From Methylomonas koyamae (lineage in GTDB: Bacteria; Pseudomonadota; Gammaproteobacteria; Methylococcales; Methylomonadaceae), in NCBI RefSeq assembly GCF_019669905.1, contig NZ_AP019777.1:3844001-3908000 (forward strand): 64,000 nucleotides of DNA, written 5' to 3'. The number at the start of each line of letters is the position of its first letter. Within the stretch, counting starts at the first letter, position 1. Under the pieces are notes generated by a model. The model did not search any database and had not been told where the DNA came from. It saw only the letters and a list, made by a program, of their open reading frames with translations. Shown here one piece after another: positions 43,141 to 50,849 of the stretch. The position numbers and the translations under genes were made by a program.

Positions 43141-43162
43141 GCAGGGCGGACATCCGCCCTGC
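43141..43162. terminator. Hairpin between the converging ppiC and bfd genes
   Basis: GCAGGGCGG (43141-43149) pairs with CCGCCCTGC (43154-43162) around a 4-nt loop. No clear T-tract; it likely serves both converging transcripts. Confidence 0.65.
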
Positions 43163-43185
43163 TTCACCGAATCCACTGCAGCGGG

Positions 43186-43377
43186 CTAAGCCGCTTGCGC
43201 CCTCATCGCCCGATTTTGGCACTTTTCATCCAGCATGGCCTTAATGCTGGACGAGCATTTGCCGCAAACGCCTCCCGCACCGGTACATTCCATTACCTGT
43301 CTACGACTGCAAAGGCCCTGGTTAATCGCCTGAGCGACCTGCTTATCGGTAACCGCTTTGCACACGCACACGTACAT
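43186..43377 (-). CDS. bfd: Bacterioferritin-associated ferredoxin
   Basis: A 63-residue [2Fe-2S] protein with the Bfd pattern: MYVCVCKAVTDKQVAQAI (CxC) and CTGAGGVCGKC (CxxC), giving the four cluster ligands. In Pseudomonas, Bfd reduces the haem of bacterioferritin to release stored iron under starvation. GGAGG lies upstream of the ATG at 43377; a longer frame to 43422 would run through the Fur site and is rejected. A near-perfect Fur box 28 bp before the start supports iron control. No bacterioferritin gene is in the window. Confidence 0.95.
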   Translation of the reverse strand: MYVCVCKAVTDKQVAQAINQGLCSRRQVMECTGAGGVCGKCSSSIKAMLDEKCQNRAMRAQAA

Positions 43378-43404
43378 ATAACAACCTCCAAACGATTTTG
43401 GATT

Positions 43405-43423
43405 AATGATAACAATTATCATT
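43405..43423 (-). promoter_or_regulatory. Fur box controlling bfd
   Basis: AATGATAACAATTATCATT is an almost perfect 19-bp inverted repeat (AATGATAA / TTATCATT), close to the Fur consensus GATAATGATAATCATTATC. It lies 28 bp upstream of the bfd start. Confidence 0.9.
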
Positions 43424-43608
43424 TAAAAGTAAAGCGGTGTCATCGGCATTTTTCAGGTTCCGAACTAAGCCAAACATCATTGGTCCAACCGCGATATTAC
43501 CCTGCGATGCTTAGGAAATTCGCGGGATTCAGCCATGATTCCGAATTGCGCTTCCGGGTTTTTTCGTGCTTAAATACCGAGATAACCTTTTCGTCATATA
43601 TAGAGCCA

Positions 43609-44085
43609 ATGATGCAAAACTATCAAACCCAACAATCCACTGTGCTGGAAATACTGGACGCTCACCGAACGATGCCGGGCAGCTTGTTACCGATACTGCA
43701 CGGGATTCAGGACACCCTGGGCTACATTCCTCCGGCCGCAGTCGCGGATATCGCAAGTTCTCTGAATTTGTCGCAAGCCGAAGTGCATGGGGTTATTAGT
43801 TTTTATCATTACTTCCGCGACACTCCGCCGGGCAAGCATACCGTACGCATCTGCCGCGCCGAATCCTGCCAATCGATGAACAGCAAAGCCCTGGAAAACC
43901 ACGCCAAACAGGTGCTAGGCATCGATTACCACGAAACCACCGCAGACCAAACCTTCTCGCTGGAACCGGTTTATTGCCTGGGCAATTGCGCCTGCTCACC
44001 ATCGATTACGATAGACGACCAAGTATTCGGCCGCGTCACGCCGGATAAATTCGACAGTCTGCTTGCCAAATTCAAAGGTGCTTAA
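43609..44085 (+). CDS. fdsG: NAD-dependent formate dehydrogenase, gamma subunit
   Basis: A 158-residue NuoE-like [2Fe-2S] protein. The helical N-terminus (MPGSLLPILHGIQDTLGYIPPAAVADIASSLNLSQAEVHGVISFYHYF) is followed by a thioredoxin-like domain with cluster cysteines in CRAESCQ and CLGNCACSP. It passes electrons between FdsB and the rest of the soluble, molybdenum-containing formate dehydrogenase that oxidises formate to CO2 and makes NADH. The start is the ATG pair at 43609/43612; the frame extends upstream through bfd in antisense and is rejected. It is the first gene of the fds operon. Confidence 0.94.
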   Translation: MMQNYQTQQSTVLEILDAHRTMPGSLLPILHGIQDTLGYIPPAAVADIASSLNLSQAEVHGVISFYHYFRDTPPGKHTVRICRAESCQSMNSKALENHAKQVLGIDYHETTADQTFSLEPVYCLGNCACSPSITIDDQVFGRVTPDKFDSLLAKFKGA

Positions 44086-44086
44086 C

Positions 44087-45631
44087 ATGACCCGCCTGTT
44101 TATTTCCCGCGACTCCACCGCGCTGTCACTGGGCGCCGAGCAAGTCGCCGACGCGTTTACCCAACACACCGCCGACCGGGGCCAATCGGTAGAAATCGTT
44201 CGTAACGGCTCGCGCGGCCTGTTCTGGCTGGAACCTCTGGTGGAAGTCGAGACCCCGCAAGGCCGCGTCGCTTACGGCCCGGTCCAAGAGGAAGACGTTG
44301 CCGCACTGCTCGACGCCGGATTACTGGAAGGCAAACCGCATCCGCTTTATCTGGGCAATATCGAAGAACTGCCCTATTTCAAAAACCAAAATCGGCTGAC
44401 TTTTGCTCGCGTCGGCATCACCGACCCGGTTAGCCTGGGCGATTATTTGGCCAACGACGGCTATAAAGGCCTGAAAAACGCATTGGCGTTGCAGCCGGCC
44501 GAGATCGTCAAACACGTCACCGACTCCGGCCTGCGCGGTCGCGGCGGCGCGGCGTTTCCGACCGGCATCAAATGGAATACCGTACTGAACGCCTCCGGCG
44601 AACAAAAATACATCGTCTGTAACGCCGACGAAGGCGATTCCGGCACCTTCTCCGACCGGATGATCATGGAAGGCGATCCTTTCGTTTTAATCGAAGGTAT
44701 GACCATCGCCGGCATTGCGGTCGGCGCGACTCAAGGTTACATCTATCTGCGCGTCGAATACCCACATGCCAAAATCGCGTTGAACCAAGCCATTGAAGCC
44801 GCCTACAAAAACGGCTATCTCGGCGAAAACATCCAAGGCAGCGGCAAAACCTTCCACCTGGAAGTACGCAGCGGCGCCGGCGCATACGTCTGCGGCGAAG
44901 AAACGTCATTATTGGAGAGCCTGGAAGGCAAACGCGGCCTAGTGCGCTTCAAACCGCCACTGCCGGCCATCGTCGGCCTGTTCGGCAAACCGACCATCGT
45001 CAACAACGTGATTTCGCTGGCCTCGGTGCCTATCATTCTGGATAAAGGCGGCGAATTCTATAAAAACTACGGCATGGGCCGCTCGCGCGGCACGCTGCCG
45101 CTGCAATTGGCCGGCAACATCAAACACCCAGGCTTGTTCGAGGCCGCATTCGGCATGACTTTGCGCGAACTGCTGTACGACTACGGCGGCGGTTCCGCCA
45201 GCGGCCGACCGATTCGCGCCGTGCAAGTCGGCGGCCCGTTGGGCGCCTACATGCCGGAAAGCCAATTCGATACCCCGCTCGACTATGAAGCCTTCGCCGC
45301 TATCGGCGCGGTATTAGGCCACGGCGGCTTGGTCGTCCACGACGACACCACCAATCTGGCCGACATGGCCCGCTACGCGATGGAATTCTGCGTCGAAGAA
45401 TCCTGCGGCAAATGCACGCCGTGCCGGATCGGCTCGACCCGCGGCGTCGAAGTCATCGATCGCATCGTCGCCGATGTGGACAAAGCCAAAAACACCGAAT
45501 TGCTACGCGACCTGTGCGACACGATGCTGTGCGGCTCGCTGTGCGCGATGGGCGGCATGACACCTTATCCGGTGTTGAGCGCGTTGAACCATTTTCCCGA
45601 AGACTTTGGCCTACACCCCACCAAAGCCTGA
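44087..45631 (+). CDS. fdsB: NAD-dependent formate dehydrogenase, beta subunit (NuoF-like)
   Basis: A 514-residue flavoprotein. A thioredoxin-like N-terminal extension (about 1-100) is followed by the NuoF core with GRGGAAFPTGIKWNTVL (FMN/NADH site), YICNADEGDSGTFSDR-type motif (seen as CNADEGDSGTFSDRMIMEGDP), YVRVEYPHAK-like segment, GAGAYVCGEETSLLESLEG and the [4Fe-4S] ligands in ESCGKCTPCRIGSTRG. It binds FMN and reduces NAD with electrons from formate. It begins 1 bp after fdsG, at the ATG for MTRLFISRD; longer frames would overlap fdsG. Confidence 0.95.
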   Translation: MTRLFISRDSTALSLGAEQVADAFTQHTADRGQSVEIVRNGSRGLFWLEPLVEVETPQGRVAYGPVQEEDVAALLDAGLLEGKPHPLYLGNIEELPYFKNQNRLTFARVGITDPVSLGDYLANDGYKGLKNALALQPAEIVKHVTDSGLRGRGGAAFPTGIKWNTVLNASGEQKYIVCNADEGDSGTFSDRMIMEGDPFVLIEGMTIAGIAVGATQGYIYLRVEYPHAKIALNQAIEAAYKNGYLGENIQGSGKTFHLEVRSGAGAYVCGEETSLLESLEGKRGLVRFKPPLPAIVGLFGKPTIVNNVISLASVPIILDKGGEFYKNYGMGRSRGTLPLQLAGNIKHPGLFEAAFGMTLRELLYDYGGGSASGRPIRAVQVGGPLGAYMPESQFDTPLDYEAFAAIGAVLGHGGLVVHDDTTNLADMARYAMEFCVEESCGKCTPCRIGSTRGVEVIDRIVADVDKAKNTELLRDLCDTMLCGSLCAMGGMTPYPVLSALNHFPEDFGLHPTKA

Positions 45632-45652
45632 TCTATCCTCCCGGAGGTAGCT

Positions 45653-48505
45653 ATGTCATTAAACAACGAAATCGACTACGGCACGCCGGCCAGCGCATCG
45701 GCCGAACCAGTCTCCCTGGAAATCGACGGCCACAAAGTGACCGTCAATGCCGGCACTTCGGTAATGCGCGCGGCCGCCGAAGCCGGCATCAGCATTCCGA
45801 AATTATGCGCCACCGACCACCTCGACCCATTCGGCTCATGCCGGATGTGCCTGGTGCAAATCGAAGGAGCGCGCGGCTACCCGGCTTCCTGTACCACACC
45901 GGTGGCGGCCGGCATGAAGGTGACTACGCAGAACGAAAAATTGGCAAAACTGCGTAAAGGCGTCGCCGAACTGTATATCTCCGACCATCCGCTGGATTGC
46001 TTGACCTGCTCCGCCAACGGCAATTGCGAACTGCAAGATACCGTCGGCGCGGTCGGTCTGCGCGAAGTGCGTTACGGTTTCGACGGCGACAACCATTTGA
46101 AGGCCGAAAAAGACGAAAGCAACCCCTATTTCTCGTTCGACCCGTCCAAATGCATCGTCTGTTCGCGTTGCGTCAGAGCCTGCGAAGAGGTGCAAGGCAC
46201 GTTTGCGTTGACCATCGACGGCCGCGGCTTCGAATCCAAAGTCTCTCCCGGCCAAAACCAGCCGTTCATGGAATCCGAATGCGTCTCCTGCGGCGCTTGC
46301 GTGCAAGCCTGCCCGACCGCGACTTTGATGGAAAAAGCCGTCATCGACCACGGCCAACCCGAGCATAGCACTATTACCACCTGCGCCTATTGCGGCGTCG
46401 GCTGCTCGTTCAAAGCCGAAATGAAAGGCGAACAACTGGTGCGCATGGTGCCGGACAAAAACGGACTGGCAAACCATGGCCACTCCTGCGTCAAAGGCCG
46501 CTTCGCCTTCGGTTACGCCACCCATAAAGACCGTATCACTACGCCAATGGTACGCGACAAAATCACCGATCCATGGCGCGAAGTCAGCTGGGAAGAAGCG
46601 ATTCAAACCGCGGCCAGCCGTTTGAAAGCGATTCAAACCAAATACGGCAAGGATGCGGTTGGCGGCATTACTTCGTCCCGCTGCACCAACGAAGAAACCT
46701 ATCTGGTACAAAAATTGATCCGCGCCGGCTTCGGCAATAACAATGTCGACACTTGCGCCCGCGTTTGCCATTCGCCGACCGGTTACGGCTTGAAAACCAC
46801 CTTCGGCGAATCGTCCGGCACCCAGACCTTCGATTCGGTCATGCAATCCGACGTGATTCTGGTAATCGGCGCCAACCCGACCGACGGCCATCCGGTTTTC
46901 GGATCGTTGATGAAACGCCGTCTGCGCCAAGGCGCCAAATTGATCGTGGTCGACCCGCGCGAGATCGACTTGGTTCGCAATAGCCCGCATATCAAGGCCG
47001 ACTATCACTTGAAATTGCGTCCCGGCACCAATGTCGCCGTAGTTACCGCGCTGGCCCACGTCATCGTCACCGAAGGCTTGGTCGACGAAGCCTTCGTCAA
47101 CGAGCGTTGCGACGTCGAGAGTTTCAACAAATGGCGCACCTTCGTCGCCAAACCGGAAAATTCGCCGGAAGCCGTCGCCGAACTGACCGGCGTACCGGCC
47201 GAACTGCTGCGCGGCGCGGCGCGTTTGTACGCCACCGGCGGCAACGGCGCGATTTATTACGGCTTGGGCGTCACCGAACACAGCCAAGGCTCTACCACCG
47301 TGATCGGCATCGCCAACTTGGCAATGGCGACCGGCAACATCGGCCGCGAAGGCGTCGGCGTCAACCCGTTGCGCGGCCAGAACAACGTGCAAGGCTCCTG
47401 CGACATGGGTTCGTTCCCGCACGAATTCGTCGGCTACCGCCACGTTTCCGACGGCGCCACCCGCGCCCAATTCGAAGCCGAATGGGGCGTCAGTCTGGCG
47501 TCAGAGCCCGGCCTACGGATTCCGAACATGTTCACCGCAGCTATCGAAGGCAGCTTCAAAGGCCTGTACGTGCAAGGCGAGGACATCGCCCAATCCGATC
47601 CGGACATCAACCACGTTCACCATGCCTTGCGCGAACTGGAATGCTTGATCGTGCAAGACATCTTCCTGAACGAAACCGCCAAGTTCGCCCATGTGTTCCT
47701 GCCGGGTTCGTCGTTCCTGGAGAAAAACGGCACCTTCACCAACGCCGAACGCCGGATTTCGCCGGTGCGCAAGGTCATGAAGCCGTTGGCCGGCAAGGAA
47801 GATTGGGAAGTCACTCAAGACCTGTCCAATGCCTTGGGCTATCCGATGAACTATACCCATCCGTCGGAAATCATGGACGAGATCGCTCGCCTGACCCCGC
47901 AATTCGCCAGCGTCAGCTACGCTAAAATCGACGAAATGGGCAGTATTCAATGGCCTTGTAACGAGGAACACCCGGACGGCACGCCGATCATGCACGCCGA
48001 CCAGTTCGTGCGCGGCAAAGGCCGCTTCCTGTTGACCGAGTACGTGCCGACTACGGAGCGCACCAACAGCAAATACCCGCTGATCCTGACCACCGGCCGG
48101 ATTCTGTCGCAATACAACGTCGGCGCCCAAACCCGGCGTACCGCGAACGTGGCTTGGCACGAAGAGGACCGCTTGGAGATCCATCCGCACGATGCCGAAG
48201 TGTTAGGCGTAGCGGACGGCGACTGGGTCGGCGTGAAAAGCCGTTCCGGCGAAACCGTATTGCGCGCACGCGTCACCGACCGGATGCAACCGGGCGTGGT
48301 CTATACCACGTTCCACTTCCCGCATTCCGGCGCCAACGTGATTACGACCGACAACTCCGACTGGGCCACCAACTGTCCCGAGTACAAAGTTACGGCGGTA
48401 CACGTAGCCAAGGTGGCGAAACCGTCCGAGTGGCAAAAGGAATACCAAGCCTTCTCCGACGACCAGCAATCGCTGCTGGATAACCGCATCGTCACCGCCG
48501 GCTAA
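45653..48505 (+). CDS. fdsA: NAD-dependent formate dehydrogenase, catalytic alpha subunit
   Basis: A 950-residue Mo/bis-MGD enzyme. The N-terminal [2Fe-2S] domain (CATDHLDPFGSCRMC, CTTPVAAG) is followed by an N3-type [4Fe-4S] (DHPLDCLTCSANGNC) and a bacterial-ferredoxin pair (CIVCSRCVRACEE, CVSCGACVQACPT). The catalytic core starts at CAYCGVGC. The molybdenum ligand is Cys372 in TCARVCHSPTGYG, where E. coli FdhF has selenocysteine. C-terminal molydopterin-binding motifs include TGRILSQYNVGAQTRR. It oxidises formate to CO2, the last step of methane or methanol oxidation. GGAGG precedes the ATG. All cofactor ligands look intact. Confidence 0.97.
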   Translation: MSLNNEIDYGTPASASAEPVSLEIDGHKVTVNAGTSVMRAAAEAGISIPKLCATDHLDPFGSCRMCLVQIEGARGYPASCTTPVAAGMKVTTQNEKLAKLRKGVAELYISDHPLDCLTCSANGNCELQDTVGAVGLREVRYGFDGDNHLKAEKDESNPYFSFDPSKCIVCSRCVRACEEVQGTFALTIDGRGFESKVSPGQNQPFMESECVSCGACVQACPTATLMEKAVIDHGQPEHSTITTCAYCGVGCSFKAEMKGEQLVRMVPDKNGLANHGHSCVKGRFAFGYATHKDRITTPMVRDKITDPWREVSWEEAIQTAASRLKAIQTKYGKDAVGGITSSRCTNEETYLVQKLIRAGFGNNNVDTCARVCHSPTGYGLKTTFGESSGTQTFDSVMQSDVILVIGANPTDGHPVFGSLMKRRLRQGAKLIVVDPREIDLVRNSPHIKADYHLKLRPGTNVAVVTALAHVIVTEGLVDEAFVNERCDVESFNKWRTFVAKPENSPEAVAELTGVPAELLRGAARLYATGGNGAIYYGLGVTEHSQGSTTVIGIANLAMATGNIGREGVGVNPLRGQNNVQGSCDMGSFPHEFVGYRHVSDGATRAQFEAEWGVSLASEPGLRIPNMFTAAIEGSFKGLYVQGEDIAQSDPDINHVHHALRELECLIVQDIFLNETAKFAHVFLPGSSFLEKNGTFTNAERRISPVRKVMKPLAGKEDWEVTQDLSNALGYPMNYTHPSEIMDEIARLTPQFASVSYAKIDEMGSIQWPCNEEHPDGTPIMHADQFVRGKGRFLLTEYVPTTERTNSKYPLILTTGRILSQYNVGAQTRRTANVAWHEEDRLEIHPHDAEVLGVADGDWVGVKSRSGETVLRARVTDRMQPGVVYTTFHFPHSGANVITTDNSDWATNCPEYKVTAVHVAKVAKPSEWQKEYQAFSDDQQSLLDNRIVTAG

Positions 48506-48523
48506 ATCCTGGCAAAACCGCGC

Positions 48524-49363
48524 ATGGATCCAGTACCCGCGGAACTAGGCTGGACCAGCTATCGGACCGGAACGTTCGATAGCTGGCGCGGTCCGGAGCA
48601 CAGCCGCAAACAGGACTACGTCGCCGAAGAGGTGCCGGTAGTCCTGGTCTACAACACGATACCCCACGTCGTTATGCTGACCACGCCGCTCAATCTCGAG
48701 GATTTCGGCCTGGGTTTCAGCCTTACCGAAGGCATCATTCGCCATCCGTCCGAAATACTGTCCATCAAAACTGTTCAGCGCGCCAAAGGCGTCGAAGTAC
48801 GGATGCAAATTCCTGAGGAACGCTTCAACAATCTGCACGGCAAGGGCAAGAACATGACCGGCCGCACCGGCTGCGGCCTATGTGGCGCCACGACGCTGGA
48901 ACAGGCGATCCGCCCAACACGAAAGGTTGGAACAGGCTTGGTATTGGATGCACATCGCCTGAGCGCGGCATTCGAAACCATGCGCCAACAACAAGCTTTG
49001 AATTTATTGACCGGCGCCGTGCACGCCGCCGCTTGGCTCGATCCCGAACACGGCATTACCGCAGTACGCGAAGACGTCGGCCGCCACAATGCGTTGGACA
49101 AGCTGATCGGCGCGTTGGCCAAAAGCGGTTGCGACTTCTCTGCCGGCTGGCTGCTGGTCACCAGCCGGGCCAGTTACGAGATGGTGCAAAAAGCCGCCAG
49201 CGTTGGCATCACCTTGCTGGCCGCGATTTCGGCGCCGACCGCATTGGCGATCAGCCTGGCGGAAGATTGCGGGCTGACTCTGGTCGGTTTCACCCGCAAC
49301 GACAACCATACGATTTACACCCATCCCTTCCGTTTACAACATTTTCAAGAATCAACCGCATAG
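48524..49363 (+). CDS. fdhD: Formate dehydrogenase accessory sulfurtransferase FdhD (FdsC)
   Basis: A 279-residue protein with EVPVVLVYNTIPHVVMLTTP, DFGLGFSLTEGI, the CGLCGATTLE motif (conserved CxxC, about 119-122), REDVGRHNALDKLIG and SRASYEMVQKAASVGI. FdhD transfers sulfur from IscS to the molybdenum cofactor and is essential for formate dehydrogenase activity; in fds operons it is called FdsC. It lies 18 bp after fdsA and 4 bp before fdsD. Its length and motifs are normal. Confidence 0.95.
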   Translation: MDPVPAELGWTSYRTGTFDSWRGPEHSRKQDYVAEEVPVVLVYNTIPHVVMLTTPLNLEDFGLGFSLTEGIIRHPSEILSIKTVQRAKGVEVRMQIPEERFNNLHGKGKNMTGRTGCGLCGATTLEQAIRPTRKVGTGLVLDAHRLSAAFETMRQQQALNLLTGAVHAAAWLDPEHGITAVREDVGRHNALDKLIGALAKSGCDFSAGWLLVTSRASYEMVQKAASVGITLLAAISAPTALAISLAEDCGLTLVGFTRNDNHTIYTHPFRLQHFQESTA

Positions 49364-49367
49364 ACCC

Positions 49368-49586
49368 ATGGATAACAGCAATCTGATCAAAATGGCCAAC
49401 AACATCGGCGCCTTTTTCAAATCCGAGCCGGAACACGATGCGGCCGTGGCCGGTGTGGAACAACACATCCGCAATTTCTGGGAGCCCAGAATGCGCAAAC
49501 AAATCGTCGAATATATCCAACACGGCGGCAACGAATTGCTCGACATCGTCGCCGAAGCGGTCAAACGCATCGCGCAAAAGCCGTGA
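49368..49586 (+). CDS. fdsD: Formate dehydrogenase delta subunit
   Basis: A 72-residue protein with the FdsD pattern: LIKMANNIGAFFKSEPEHDAAVAGVEQHIRNFWEPRMRKQIVEYI. FdsD proteins help assemble or stabilise the FdsABG complex and act with FdsC in cofactor insertion. It is the last gene of the operon, beginning 4 bp after fdhD. Confidence 0.93.
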   Translation: MDNSNLIKMANNIGAFFKSEPEHDAAVAGVEQHIRNFWEPRMRKQIVEYIQHGGNELLDIVAEAVKRIAQKP

Positions 49587-49998
49587 GTCAAATATTCATG
49601 CGAATGGAAAGATAGAGGGTTCAGCCACGGCCATTCGTATTAGGCTTGTGGCTCGGATCATGGCTGAACGTTTTTGCGGGTTAGCGGCATATGTTTTGTG
49701 CAGCAACCAAACAAAAGCCCTCTAATAATCAAAGTTAATCAGTTGGTTACAGCTGCCGATCAGACTTCGTTTACCGAGGCGACAATTGGCTTGAGCTGCT
49801 CCGCAACATAGGGCATTGGCCTTTGTGTTTTGATTCGGTTGATACAGCCGGATTGCAAAGCGGATATTGCGAACGCAAAACAGAACACATCAGCAGCCGA
49901 TCCGACAAAACCTGGAAGGAAAATCCCGCCCATCTTCCGCTGAATCAGCCTTTACACCCGCTCGGCGAAAGCCGGTAGAGTGCAAAGGCTGGCCGAAT
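49587..49998. other. Intergenic region after the fds operon, no gene seen
   Basis: About 410 bp without a convincing gene. An inverted repeat at 49620-49670 probably ends the fds transcript. Confidence 0.5.
49620..49670. repeat. Inverted repeat downstream of fdsD
   Basis: GTTCAGCCA (49620-49628) pairs with TGGCTGAAC (49662-49670) around a 33-nt loop. It could be a 3'-end structure for the fds transcript; no T-run follows. Confidence 0.45.
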
Positions 49999-50616
49999 TT
50001 ATGCCAAGACAGTCGACTTGCGGCGCCCTTTAGCCAAAAAGCCGAGCACAGCCGTCATCATGAACCACGCCGTGGCTGGCAGAGGAACCGCCGCCGGCGT
50101 GCCGCCGGAGCCCGGATAGTCCGAGCTAGCCTGGGAAGCCTTAATGTCGAAGGCGAACAAGCGGTGTTCGTTACCGGCGCCCTGGTTAGTCGGATCAACA
50201 AATGCCAGACTCCAGGAAGTTTGACCCAGCAGACTGATCATGCTGCTAGAGCTTTCGGTGATCCAGCCGGTCGGAGACCACCAACCCAATTGAAAATTGC
50301 TGGAACCGAGCAGTGCGCCGGTCGAGTTGCCGGCCTTGATGTCGACATTGACGCCGTTTTGGGTAAAGGTCACAGTCGCCGCATCGAAAAAGCTCAACAC
50401 CGGATTAATAATGGCGTTGCCTATAGAGCTGCTCAACAAAGCAGTGTCTTCGAAAATACCGAACTTCTCTCCGCTAGGCATGTTCAGCAGCAATGCGTAA
50501 GTATTAGCGAACTGGCTGTCGTTATCGGTAGGCGCCCAGACGCTTGCAGAACTAGCATCCGACATGGCCAGCAGACCGGCCACTACGCCCGCTTTGAAAA
50601 CTTTGGTCACTTGCAT
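49999..50616 (-). CDS. PEP-CTERM sorting domain protein
   Basis: A 205-residue secreted protein with an N-terminal signal peptide (VFKAGVVAGLLAMSDASSA) and a C-terminal AAVPLPATAWFMMTAVLGFLAKGRRKS. That is a PEP-CTERM-type tail, with VPLPATAW as the motif, a hydrophobic helix and a basic end. The mature part is Ser/Asn/Thr-rich with beta character. I choose ATG 50616, because AGGAA lies 10 bases before it; ATG 50625 would leave only 2-3 bases after the same site. It diverges from kdpD. Confidence 0.82.
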   Translation of the reverse strand: MQVTKVFKAGVVAGLLAMSDASSASVWAPTDNDSQFANTYALLLNMPSGEKFGIFEDTALLSSSIGNAIINPVLSFFDAATVTFTQNGVNVDIKAGNSTGALLGSSNFQLGWWSPTGWITESSSSMISLLGQTSWSLAFVDPTNQGAGNEHRLFAFDIKASQASSDYPGSGGTPAAVPLPATAWFMMTAVLGFLAKGRRKSTVLA

Positions 50617-50697
50617 GTTATCCATTTCCTATATTTGTTGAAGAGGTTCGCAAATCTTAATTTTTGAGCCATTTCGTTCAATGGTACTGAGGTGTCA

Positions 50698-50711
50698 TGA
50701 CAAAATTGTCA
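50698..50711. promoter_or_regulatory. 14-bp palindrome TGACAAAATTGTCA
   Basis: A perfect palindrome in the intergenic region between the PEP-CTERM gene and kdpD; a candidate operator for either flank. I do not know the regulator. Confidence 0.5.
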
Positions 50712-50777
50712 GACCGCGACGACTCCGAAATACCCGCCGATAGCCCACCCGACTCAACAGCCCGATAACGCCAAATA

Positions 50778-50808
50778 TTTACGAAAATTTTATCGATCTG
50801 TTCGTAAA
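50778..50808. promoter_or_regulatory. Inverted repeat TTTACGAA..TTCGTAAA before kdpD
   Basis: Arms TTTACGAA (50778-50785) and TTCGTAAA (50801-50808), 42 bp before the kdpD start. A candidate operator or RNA hairpin in the kdpDE leader. Confidence 0.45.
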
Positions 50809-50849
50809 CTGGACCGACTTCGGCACATGCCTTGATTTTCGGAACCCAT

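Noticed and set aside
45836-47470. Minus-strand frame of 544 residues in fdsA
   Set aside because: Antisense to a highly conserved Mo enzyme; composition and lack of start signals show it is a shadow.
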